Shown here in pieces: positions 1 to 6,716 of a stretch of DNA of 6,771 nucleotides (its first letter is position 1; each line of letters starts with the position of its first letter). Source of the stretch: JAQIBY01 sp964407055. Its GTDB lineage: Bacteria; Bacteroidota; Bacteroidia; Bacteroidales; ML635J-15. The DNA lies in assembly GCA_964407055.1 (NCBI GenBank), contig CAYOUD010000147.1, positions 1 through 6,771 of the forward strand, written 5' to 3'. A program made the position numbers and the translations under genes. The notes under the pieces are model-generated. The model made no database searches. It was not told the DNA's origin and saw only the letters and a program-made list of their open reading frames with translations.

Positions 1-9
1 TATCTTAAA

Positions 10-98
10 GACAACGAAATACATATTATTCTTGTCTAATTTTCAGGGATTTGTTATCTTTATGCTTTCAGACAATTGGTAATCGGGATATCGTTGTC
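10..98. repeat. Paired GACAA...TTGTC inverted half-sites around the promoter
   Basis: GACAA occurs at 10-14 and 71-75, and its reverse complement TTGTC at 32-36 and 94-98. This makes two inverted pairs with 17- and 18-nt spacers. The outer two sites extend to a perfect 8-bp inverted repeat, GACAACGA (10-17) against TCGTTGTC (91-98), and to 10 of 11 matched positions if 18-20 and 88-90 are included. TTGTC at 32-36 overlaps the proposed -33 TTG. The arrangement could be an operator or a long-range RNA or DNA fold, but five-base matches can also arise by chance. Confidence 0.35.
32..62 (+). promoter_or_regulatory. Candidate Bacteroidota-type promoter for the large secreted protein
   Basis: TTG at 32-34 and TATCTTTA at 55-62 match the Bacteroidota -33 (TTG) and -7 (TAnnTTTG) elements, with the last G of the -7 box replaced by A. 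The 20-nt spacer lies within the range known for this phylum. Transcription would begin near position 67-70, giving a leader of roughly 45 nt before the ATG at 113. No Shine-Dalgarno sequence is visible before that ATG, which is normal in Bacteroidota, where AT-rich leaders are used. The call rests on motif match alone, and AT-rich DNA gives such matches by chance. Confidence 0.45.
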
Positions 99-112
99 AA
101 AATTGAATTATT

Positions 113-3100
113 ATGAGAAATCTAATTTTTAGTTTTTTGCTGATTTTTGTAGTGCTAAATGCCTTTGCACAGCATCGGTTTTCTGAAAATAGAGGTCAGC
201 TTCCCGAGCAGGTTGAGTTCAAGTGTCGATTGAATTATGGTGCTTTGTTTTTGGAAACAGATGGTTTGGTTTACAATTTTGCTGATAAAACGCAGTACGA
301 ACATTCTCATGCACATCACGGCGAGGGTAGTGTTAATAATGCGCATCCATCAGAACATAGCGAGCCGGTTACTCAGCTCGATTTTCATGCTTATAAAATG
401 CATTTTATTGGGGCTTCAGATGATGTTCGGGTTTCAGGGAAAAATCCCTTGCCCGATTATGAAAATTATTTTGTGGGGAAAGATCCATCTAACTGGGCGA
501 GCAGGGTTTCGCGTTATGAGAAAGTGTGTTATGACGCATTATATCCTAATATTGATTTGTGTTTTTATGATGAAGGTAAAGGGTTGAAATACGATTTTAT
601 CTTAAATCCGGGAGCAAATCCTGAAGATATCCAATTGCGATACGAGGGTCTTGACGATATGAAATTACGGTTTGGGAATCTGATTTTAAACACTAGCATA
701 TCCAAGACGACTGAGTTGCATCCTGATGCTTATCAGATTGTTGATGGAGACAGTGTTCCCGTGAGGTGTAAATACACACTTGAGAATAATGTTTTGGGAT
801 ATACTTTTCCGGATGGTTATAATGCGTCATATTCGGTAATAATTGACCCCAGCCTTGTGTTTTCAACTTATACTGGCTCTACCGGCGATAACTGGGGCTT
901 TACTGCAACTTGGGATTATAATGATAATGTGTTTTCCGGCGGTATTGTGTTTGATGTTGGGTACCCGGTGAGCTTGGGCGCTTATCAGACTGATATGGCA
1001 GGAGGCGTGGCCCCAAATCCGAATAATCCCGGTTATTACGGTAATGGGTGCGATGTTGGCATTATAAAATATAATGAAGACGGGACACAGCGATTATTTG
1101 CAACTTATTTGGGCGGATCAACAGGCGAGGAAATGCCGCATTCAATGGTAGTGAATGAATATAACGAACTTGTGGTTTTTGGAACGACCGGTTCTACAGA
1201 TTTCCCGACAGTAAATGCATATGATGATAGCTTTAATGGAGGTGATTCCATTAATTATGATAACGTGATTGCTTTTCCTGATGGGACAGATATTTTTGTT
1301 GTGAAATTTAGTGAAGATGGGACTGAACTATTGGGAGGAACTTATCTTGGTGGTTCTGCAAATGATGGATTAAATTTTAAAATTGAATATACTGAACAAG
1401 GATACATTCAAATGCACGGGAATGATTCCTTGTATTATAATTACGGAGACGGTGCGCGTGGAGAAGTAATTGCCGATGATAAGAATTATATTTATGTTGG
1501 AGCAAATACCTTTTCTGATGATATCATGCCTGGAGCTAACAATGGGTTTCAAACTGCCAATGCAGGTGGGATGGATGGTTTAGTGGCAAAGTTTAGTCCC
1601 GATTTGAGTGTGATGATGTGGATGTCTTATCTTGGTGGAAGTCAGGATGATGCAATTTATTCAATCACTCCGGATCAAAATTATTCAGTCTTTGTTTCTG
1701 GAGGCACTTGTTCGTCAGATTTTCCAACAACATCAGGAGCATTTGCAGAAACTTATCATGGTGGCAGTACCGATGCTTTTGTGTCAAAAATTCATCAAAA
1801 TGGAAATGTATTGATGGGTTCGACTTTTTTTGGAAGCACTCAGTACGATCAGGCGCATTTTGTGCGGGTTGATAATTTTGATAAAGTTTATCTTTACGGA
1901 CAGACAGAGGCCGGTGGAAATACCTTAATTTATAATGCCGGCTATTCAGTCCCAAATTCGGGACAATTTCTGGCATCTTTTACGAATGATTTGTCCTTGC
2001 GACTTTGGTCAACTGTGTTTGGTCGTGGTGCTGGACATCCGGTGCTGTCGCCATCCGCTTTTGCGGTTGATGTTTGTGATAGAATATATCTTGCCGGATG
2101 GGGAAGGGAATGGGCATATTCCTATTTAGATGAAACAAATACCTACTATACTTGGGAAGATGATTACGGAACCATGGGCTTGCCGGTAACTTCTGATGCG
2201 CTTCAAACAACGACTGATGGACAAGATTTTTATATCATGGTGCTCAGTGAAAATGCCGGAGCATTGGAATATGCAACATTTTTTGGTGAAGTGCATTATG
2301 CGGCCTGTGGATATTCAGGACATGATCATGTGGACGGTGGAACTAGCCGTTTTGATAAAAAAGGAAATGTGATTCAGTCTGTCTGTGCAAGTTGCGGATC
2401 TTGTCAGGCTTTTCCAACCATCCCAAATCCCGGTGTTTGGTCAACGGAAAACAGTAGCTCGAATTGTAACAATGCTGTCTTTAAAATTAATATAATTGAA
2501 AATCTCGCTGAGGCGAATTTTAATCCGATTCCGGCAATTTGTGCGCCTTTTGATGTTGAATTTGAAAATACTAGTCAGGGAGAAGAGTTTACATGGGATT
2601 TTGGTGACGGAAGCCCGGTTTCCAATGAATTTGAACCAATACACACCTATACAGACGAAGGAGTTTATGAAGTGATGCTGATTGCTTATGATCCGGCTGC
2701 TTGTAATTATGCAGATACTGCTTATCGCGAAATTGAAGTTCAAATTCCTGAAATAATTGAATTAGCTCCATTTGAGATTTGTCCGGGAGAATCGGTTGAA
2801 ATCGGACCTACAAATCATTATGGGGCAGATGTTACATTTGATTGGGTTTTAGGTTCAGATTTGTCTGAAACCGGCATACAAAATCCAATTGCCAGTCCAT
2901 CAGAAACTTCTGAATATACGTTGATTATTAATGATGTTTGTACCGATACAGTTCATCAAACCATTGAGGTAATAGACATTGATGTTGAACTTATTTTGCC
3001 TCCTGATACCTTAATCTGTCCCGGTGATGCTGTCATGCTGAATGCCGAGGTAATAGGAGATTACACGGAAATTTTGTGGTCTGACAATGCGAGTTTTACG

Positions 3101-5131
3101 AATTTGCTAAGTACAAATTTAAGTATGGCCGATGTGCCAACACAAAATACAACTTACTGGGTACAGGTGACGGAAAGTGTTTGTAATACCGATGTTGTAA
3201 ATTCCGTCACGGTGGATTTGCATAATTTCAATTATCAGTTAAGTCCGGATCCGATTATTTGCGTAGGAGCATCCGTTGAATTATCAATTAATAATCTGAA
3301 TCCTTCTGATATCAATTCTTACATTTGGTCTCCGGGTGGGTTTATTGTTTCCGGAGAAAATACCGCAAATCCGCTTGTCGCACCGACAGAAAATACAACA
3401 TTTACAGTTGAAATTGAAAATCAGATGGGCTGTACTGAAACGGCTGAAGTTTCAGTAACAATTGATAATATTGAAATCAGTTCCATAATTCCTGAACATC
3501 CGCTTTGTTACGGGGAGTGCACCGGAGTTGTAACTGCCGCTGCTAATGGGTATGCGCCTTATGATTTTTCATGGAGTAATGGGGCAAATGGCGAAACAGT
3601 ATCCAGTTTGTGTGCAGGAAATTATGATGTCACTGTGGTGGATGAGATTGGTTGTGAAGCAAATGCTTCTGTACTTATAAATCAACCCCCGCAATTGAAT
3701 TCGCAGTTTGTAAATATAGTGGATCCATTGTGCGATGGAATCGGTTTTGGTGCAGCTACCGTTTCTGTAAGCGGGGGTACGCCCGGATATTTTTATCTGT
3801 GGGATGACGGCACTGAGACAGCCACGAATAATAGTTTACATACCGGTGTTCATGAAGTGCAAATTGTTGATGCTCATGGTTGCGATACCGTCTTAGAAAT
3901 CGAAATGGTTCCGCCCAATAATCTGGCAACCAGTCTGAGCGATGTGGAAAATAATTTGTGTTACGGTGATTGCGAAGGTCAAATGACTGTGAATGTTAGC
4001 GGCGGTACAGCTCCGTTTTCATATTTATGGAGTCATGGAGAAACTGACGAAAGTATCGCCAATTTATGCGCAGGATATTATCAGGTAACTGTGATTGATG
4101 CGGATAATTGTGTCATCCATGAAAATGGATATATTATGAGTCCAACGGAAATAAATATGCAAATTTTTGCTGATCCGATTTTGTGTCACGGAGACAGTAC
4201 CAGCATTGAATTGCAAACTTCGGGAGGAACCTTCCCGTATGAATATGAGTGGAACACGGGGAGCGCGAGTCAAAGTCTTGAGCCTGTAACCGCCGGACAA
4301 TATAGCGTTACACTTACTGATAATCACAATTGTGTTGATACTGCGAGCATTATTTTGTTGCAGCCGGAATTATTGGAGTTTACTGGCACAGTTGAAGATA
4401 TGCTGTGTACCGGTGTTTGTAACGGCGAAATTCATGTGAATGCAAATGGTGGTACCGGACAATATCAATATCATTGGTCGGTTGATGGCGATGGTTCGGA
4501 GTTAGTCGGCTTGTGTTCAGGAGATTATGAGTTGTTGCTTCGCGATGACAATGGCTGTGAAACTTATGGTGAATTTTTTATCGAAAATGAATCTTATATT
4601 CCTCCGCTTGAGGTAAGCACGGATAATCCGGAAATATATGTTGGCATGAGTACGAATCTTTTTGGAACCGAAGCTCCTGGATATTCTTATGATTGGTATC
4701 CTGCAAACAGTATTCTGGAAGATGAATTGCCGCAAGTTGAGGCATGGCCGACAGAAACAACAACCTATGAATTGCGAATTACCGATGCTAATGGATGTGT
4801 AAATATTGATACAATAACAATCATTGTAAATGAATTAATTTGCGGAGAGCCATATCTATATGTTCCAAATGCCTTTACTCCAAACAATGATGGTGAAAAT
4901 GATTACTTCAAACCTTACGCTCCGGTTGGAGTGGTACGAAAAATGTATTTTGCCGTTTACGATCGTTGGGGAGAATTAATTTACGAATCAGAAAATATCA
5001 ATGATCGTGGTTGGGATGGAACGTTTAAGGGTGAGGAACTGCCTCCTGATGTTTATATCTATTATTTTGAAGCAACTTGCATTGATGAAGATGATTTTAC
5101 GAAAAAAGGAAATGTGACTTTGTTGAGGTAG
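113..5131 (+). CDS. Giant secreted modular protein: DUF7948-like/SBBP propeller, PKD, SprB repeats, T9SS type B sorting domain
   Basis: This 1672-residue protein is probably a secreted or surface-anchored adhesin-like protein. A Sec signal peptide occupies residues 1-19 (MRN, hydrophobic core, AFA cleavage site before Gln20), which supports the ATG at 113. Residues ~20-245 start with ENRGQLP and resemble the DUF7948 N-terminal domain. Residues ~251-726 hold seven SBBP-like blocks (TYLGGS at 331 and 410, SYLGGS at 505, SSDFPTTSGAF at 534), probably a beta-propeller. A Cys/His-rich block spans 732-785 (HVDGG at 739, CASCGSC at 758-764). A PKD domain covers 799-876 (WDFGDGSP at 828). Three Ig/PKD-like modules follow (Cys pairs 890/943, 969/1024, 1050/1107), then five SprB-type repeats (~1122-1496), an Ig-like module (~1497-1576) and the type B sorting domain (1577-1672). 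Family knowledge implies Sec export to the periplasm, then T9SS export across the outer membrane. The ligand is unknown. No SprF/PorP-like partner is in the window. The gene appears monocistronic, and no frameshift is seen. Confidence 0.9.
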   Translation: MRNLIFSFLLIFVVLNAFAQHRFSENRGQLPEQVEFKCRLNYGALFLETDGLVYNFADKTQYEHSHAHHGEGSVNNAHPSEHSEPVTQLDFHAYKMHFIGASDDVRVSGKNPLPDYENYFVGKDPSNWASRVSRYEKVCYDALYPNIDLCFYDEGKGLKYDFILNPGANPEDIQLRYEGLDDMKLRFGNLILNTSISKTTELHPDAYQIVDGDSVPVRCKYTLENNVLGYTFPDGYNASYSVIIDPSLVFSTYTGSTGDNWGFTATWDYNDNVFSGGIVFDVGYPVSLGAYQTDMAGGVAPNPNNPGYYGNGCDVGIIKYNEDGTQRLFATYLGGSTGEEMPHSMVVNEYNELVVFGTTGSTDFPTVNAYDDSFNGGDSINYDNVIAFPDGTDIFVVKFSEDGTELLGGTYLGGSANDGLNFKIEYTEQGYIQMHGNDSLYYNYGDGARGEVIADDKNYIYVGANTFSDDIMPGANNGFQTANAGGMDGLVAKFSPDLSVMMWMSYLGGSQDDAIYSITPDQNYSVFVSGGTCSSDFPTTSGAFAETYHGGSTDAFVSKIHQNGNVLMGSTFFGSTQYDQAHFVRVDNFDKVYLYGQTEAGGNTLIYNAGYSVPNSGQFLASFTNDLSLRLWSTVFGRGAGHPVLSPSAFAVDVCDRIYLAGWGREWAYSYLDETNTYYTWEDDYGTMGLPVTSDALQTTTDGQDFYIMVLSENAGALEYATFFGEVHYAACGYSGHDHVDGGTSRFDKKGNVIQSVCASCGSCQAFPTIPNPGVWSTENSSSNCNNAVFKINIIENLAEANFNPIPAICAPFDVEFENTSQGEEFTWDFGDGSPVSNEFEPIHTYTDEGVYEVMLIAYDPAACNYADTAYREIEVQIPEIIELAPFEICPGESVEIGPTNHYGADVTFDWVLGSDLSETGIQNPIASPSETSEYTLIINDVCTDTVHQTIEVIDIDVELILPPDTLICPGDAVMLNAEVIGDYTEILWSDNASFTNLLSTNLSMADVPTQNTTYWVQVTESVCNTDVVNSVTVDLHNFNYQLSPDPIICVGASVELSINNLNPSDINSYIWSPGGFIVSGENTANPLVAPTENTTFTVEIENQMGCTETAEVSVTIDNIEISSIIPEHPLCYGECTGVVTAAANGYAPYDFSWSNGANGETVSSLCAGNYDVTVVDEIGCEANASVLINQPPQLNSQFVNIVDPLCDGIGFGAATVSVSGGTPGYFYLWDDGTETATNNSLHTGVHEVQIVDAHGCDTVLEIEMVPPNNLATSLSDVENNLCYGDCEGQMTVNVSGGTAPFSYLWSHGETDESIANLCAGYYQVTVIDADNCVIHENGYIMSPTEINMQIFADPILCHGDSTSIELQTSGGTFPYEYEWNTGSASQSLEPVTAGQYSVTLTDNHNCVDTASIILLQPELLEFTGTVEDMLCTGVCNGEIHVNANGGTGQYQYHWSVDGDGSELVGLCSGDYELLLRDDNGCETYGEFFIENESYIPPLEVSTDNPEIYVGMSTNLFGTEAPGYSYDWYPANSILEDELPQVEAWPTETTTYELRITDANGCVNIDTITIIVNELICGEPYLYVPNAFTPNNDGENDYFKPYAPVGVVRKMYFAVYDRWGELIYESENINDRGWDGTFKGEELPPDVYIYYFEATCIDEDDFTKKGNVTLLR
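863..2290 (+). repeat. Seven SBBP-like blocks (probable seven-bladed beta-propeller)
   Basis: Protein-level repeats inside the large gene. Each block carries a version of the S-T-Y-L-G-G-S strand motif. They begin at residues 251 (STYTGS), 331 (TYLGGS), 410 (TYLGGS), 505 (SYLGGS), 570 (STFFGS), 634 (TVFGRG) and 721 (ATFFGE). Between motifs the usual SBBP features recur: a D-G-T or N-G turn, a hydrophobic V-x-K strand (DIFVVKF, GLVAKF, AFVSKI) and S-x-DFPT (358-366 and 534-544 regions). Spacing varies from 64 to 95 residues, so this is an old, diverged array rather than a recent DNA duplication. The propeller fold is inferred from the family and from the count of seven. Confidence 0.7.
3476..4600 (+). 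repeat. Five tandem SprB-type repeats (~75 residues each)
   Basis: Protein-level tandem array. Each unit opens with a [P/N/I/M]-LC-x-G motif, then has an aromatic strand ending in W (FSWS, FYLWDD, FSYLWS, YEYEWN, YQYHWS), a G-x-Y/H-x-V-x-[V/L]-x-D strand and a closing G/N-C. The opening Cys are at 1132, 1207, 1283, 1358 and 1432, a period of 74-76 residues. Closing Cys are at 1181, 1257, 1333, 1407 and 1482, always 49-50 residues later, so one disulfide per unit is likely. Units 1, 3 and 5 have a second Cys pair that units 2 and 4 lack. SprB repeats are named after the Flavobacterium johnsoniae gliding adhesin SprB. Their presence suggests a surface or adhesive role but does not prove gliding. 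Confidence 0.85.
4841..5128 (+). other. T9SS type B C-terminal sorting domain (gliding-associated CHU_C type) within the large CDS
   Basis: Residues 1577-1672 carry the family hallmarks. VPNAFTPNNDGEND begins at 1584, VYDRWGELIYES at 1615, and GWDGTFKGEELPPDVYIYYF comes shortly after, with a GNVTLLR terminus. In characterised type B substrates such as F. johnsoniae SprB this domain directs export through the type IX secretion system, generally with help from an SprF/PorP-family outer-membrane protein. Cys1577 and Cys1656 may pair across the domain (inference). The protein ends right after the domain, as the sorting signal requires, so the C-terminus looks intact. Confidence 0.93.
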
Positions 5132-5204
5132 ATGTTATGTTGACTTAGACGCTCCTGATTTCTCCAACTACCTAATGAGGGTTTGCTCCTAAAATTGAAT
5201 GAAC

Positions 5205-5220
5205 AATAACCTATGTTATT
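5205..5220. repeat. Small perfect inverted repeat AATAAC-CTAT-GTTATT
   Basis: Six bases pair perfectly (5205-5210 with 5215-5220) around a 4-nt spacer, directly abutting or overlapping the TTTG at 5220-5223 proposed as the -33 element of the next gene. Only one of the six pairs is G:C, so as RNA it would be a poor terminator for the upstream gene, although TTTTG follows. A small operator or chance are both reasonable. The rest of 5132-5204 shows no convincing terminator or gene. Confidence 0.3.
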
Positions 5221-5248
5221 TTGTATTAGTATGGAATTAGTAAATTTG
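5220..5248 (+). promoter_or_regulatory. Bacteroidota-type promoter for the dihydrolipoyl dehydrogenase gene
   Basis: TAAATTTG at 5241-5248 is an exact match to the Bacteroidota -7 element TAnnTTTG. TTTG at 5220-5223 sits 17 nt upstream as the -33 element, within the known spacing range. The start of transcription would fall near 5253-5256, leaving a short AT-rich leader of about 20 nt before the ATG at 5275. No Shine-Dalgarno sequence is present. This promoter suggests that the gene is expressed independently of the large gene upstream. Confidence 0.65.
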
Positions 5249-5274
5249 CATACGCATAAATTAAAAACATAGCT

Positions 5275-6666
5275 ATGAAATACGATCTTATTGTTATTGG
5301 AAGTGGTCCCGGAGGATATGTTGCAGCAATCAGAGCATCACAACTCGGTTTGAAAACTGCCGTGGTTGAAAAATCTGAACTTGGTGGCATTTGTCTGAAT
5401 TGGGGCTGTATTCCCACAAAAGCACTGATAAAATCTGCTCAGGTATATAATTACATGAAACATGCCGATGATTACGGCTTGGCAGTTGATGGTGAAATCA
5501 AACCAGATTTTCCGAAAATTATAGCGCGTAGTCGTGGTGTTGCCGATAAAATGTCTAAAGGCATAAAATATCTGCTTGATAAAAATAAAATCACCGTGCA
5601 TAATGGGTTTGGTAAATTGCTTGGTGACAAAAAAGTGGAAGTAAAAAAAGAAGACGGAAGCACAGAAACGCTTGACGCTGATCATATTATTCTGGCAACT
5701 GGTGCACGCTCTAAAGAATTGCCAAATCTTCCACAAGATGGAAAGCATATTATTGGATATCGCAAAGCGATGACATTGGAAAAACAACCGGAAAGTATGT
5801 TGGTTGTGGGTTCCGGAGCGATAGGTTCTGAGTTTGCCTACGTTTATAATTCACTTGGTACCGATGTAACCTTGGTGGAATTTCTTCCGGAAATTGTTCC
5901 GAATGAAGATAAAGATGTCAGTAAACAGCTTGCCCGTTCATTTAAAAAGGCAGGAATTAAGGTGATGACTAAATCTGCGGTACAATCAGTTGAGGTGAAA
6001 GACGGTAAATGCCATGTTTCCATTGAAACCAAAAAAGGAATGGAAGAAAAAGTGGTTGATGTTGTGCTTTCTGCAGTTGGTGTAACACCAAATCTTGAAA
6101 ATATTGGAATTGAGGAGCTTAAGATAGAACTCGAGAACGGAAAAGTGAAAGTGGATGATTTCTATCAGACAAATGTTAACGGCGTTTATGCAATTGGTGA
6201 TATTGTAAACGGTCCGGCATTAGCCCATGTGGCATCTGCTGAAGGTATTGCTTGTGTTGAGCAAATTGCAGGCGAAAATCCTGATCCGATCGATTATGGA
6301 AACATTCCCGGAGCAACTTATTCTGTTCCCGAAATTGCATCTGTCGGAATGACTGAAGAACAAGCTAAAGAAGCCGGCTATGAATTAAAAATCGGAAAAT
6401 TTCCCTTCTCAGCCTCAGGAAAAGCAAGTGCTGCAGGAAATAATGACGGGTTCATTAAACTGATTTTTGATGCTAAGCTTGGCGAGTTGCTTGGTGCGCA
6501 TTTTATTGGCAATAATGTCACTGAAATGATTGCCGAAATGGTGGTTGCCAAAAAACTGGAAGGAACAGCACATGAGATCATCAAATCAATTCATCCGCAC
6601 CCCAGTATGTCGGAAGCAATTATGGAAGCAGCCGCTGCAGCTTATGATGAGGTGATTCATATCTAA
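5275..6666 (+). CDS. lpdA: Dihydrolipoyl dehydrogenase (E3 component of 2-oxoacid dehydrogenase complexes)
   Basis: This cytoplasmic FAD-dependent enzyme reoxidises dihydrolipoyl groups on E2 subunits (pyruvate, 2-oxoglutarate or branched-chain dehydrogenase) or on glycine-cleavage H protein, reducing NAD+. The 463 residues match the usual family length. Visible motifs are the N-terminal FAD dinucleotide fold GSGPGG (9-14), the redox-active disulfide Cys40-Cys45 in GGICLNWGCIPTK, the NAD fold GSGAIGSE (179-186) with acidic Glu202 favouring NAD+ over NADP+, the second FAD motif ending YAIGD (Asp309), and the dimerisation domain from about residue 343 with the catalytic pair His442-Glu447 in HPHPSMSE. 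The ATG is right because the FAD fold begins at residue 4. No lipoyl domain is fused to the N-terminus, and no E1, E2 or glycine-cleavage gene adjoins it, so it may serve several complexes as a shared E3. It has its own promoter and terminator. Confidence 0.96.
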   Translation: MKYDLIVIGSGPGGYVAAIRASQLGLKTAVVEKSELGGICLNWGCIPTKALIKSAQVYNYMKHADDYGLAVDGEIKPDFPKIIARSRGVADKMSKGIKYLLDKNKITVHNGFGKLLGDKKVEVKKEDGSTETLDADHIILATGARSKELPNLPQDGKHIIGYRKAMTLEKQPESMLVVGSGAIGSEFAYVYNSLGTDVTLVEFLPEIVPNEDKDVSKQLARSFKKAGIKVMTKSAVQSVEVKDGKCHVSIETKKGMEEKVVDVVLSAVGVTPNLENIGIEELKIELENGKVKVDDFYQTNVNGVYAIGDIVNGPALAHVASAEGIACVEQIAGENPDPIDYGNIPGATYSVPEIASVGMTEEQAKEAGYELKIGKFPFSASGKASAAGNNDGFIKLIFDAKLGELLGAHFIGNNVTEMIAEMVVAKKLEGTAHEIIKSIHPHPSMSEAIMEAAAAAYDEVIHI

Positions 6667-6682
6667 ATTTTTTAATATACAA

Positions 6683-6714
6683 AAAAAAAGCTGTCTTTGT
6701 GGACAGCTTTTTTT
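6683..6714. terminator. Strong intrinsic terminator, probably bidirectional
   Basis: GCTGTC (6690-6695) pairs with GACAGC (6702-6707) around a 6-nt loop. Seven A residues (6683-6689) can pair with seven T residues (6708-6714), extending the stem to 13 bp. The stem begins 16 nt after the lpdA stop. On the plus strand the hairpin is followed by a T run, and on the minus strand the A run (6681-6689) supplies a U-tract. It can therefore end transcripts from both sides, which fits a convergent gene downstream. Confidence 0.9.
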
Positions 6715-6716
6715 GT

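Noticed and set aside
1..82. Short open plus-strand frames at the left edge (one ending at TAA 37-39, another near 82) that might be the tail of an upstream gene.
   Set aside because: Two frames are open for only 12 and about 27 codons in AT-rich DNA, they cannot both be real, and neither gives recognisable sequence. One would overlap the promoter candidate.
1665..1976. Minus-strand and alternate plus-strand frames of 60-103 codons inside the large gene.
   Set aside because: All lie within a continuous modular reading frame with clear domain signatures, and none shows a motif or initiation signal of its own.
3476..4600. SprB array as a recent DNA tandem duplication or recombination hotspot.
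   Set aside because: The repeats are diverged in nucleotide sequence and share only scattered protein motifs, so there is no long DNA identity to drive recombination.
5151..5190. Direct repeat GCTCCT at 5151-5156 and 5185-5190.
   Set aside because: Only six bases with no extension on either side and no relation to other signals, so chance is sufficient.
5643..5650. A-run of seven (AAAAAAAG) in lpdA as a possible slippage or programmed frameshift site.
   Set aside because: The zero frame continues through all downstream catalytic motifs, so frameshifting is not needed. It simply encodes consecutive lysines.
5338..5787. 149-codon minus-strand open frame opposite lpdA.
   Set aside because: It is antisense to a fully conserved dihydrolipoyl dehydrogenase. 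Its translation is rich in Phe, Cys and His with low-complexity runs, typical of a shadow frame, and no promoter or family motif supports it.
5275..6666. Alternative identity as glutathione reductase, mercuric reductase or soluble transhydrogenase.
   Set aside because: The CLNWGCIPTK disulfide, the acidic Glu202 at the NAD fold, the HPHPSMSE ending and the absence of a mercury-binding N-terminus or C-terminal vicinal cysteines fit lipoamide dehydrogenase best.
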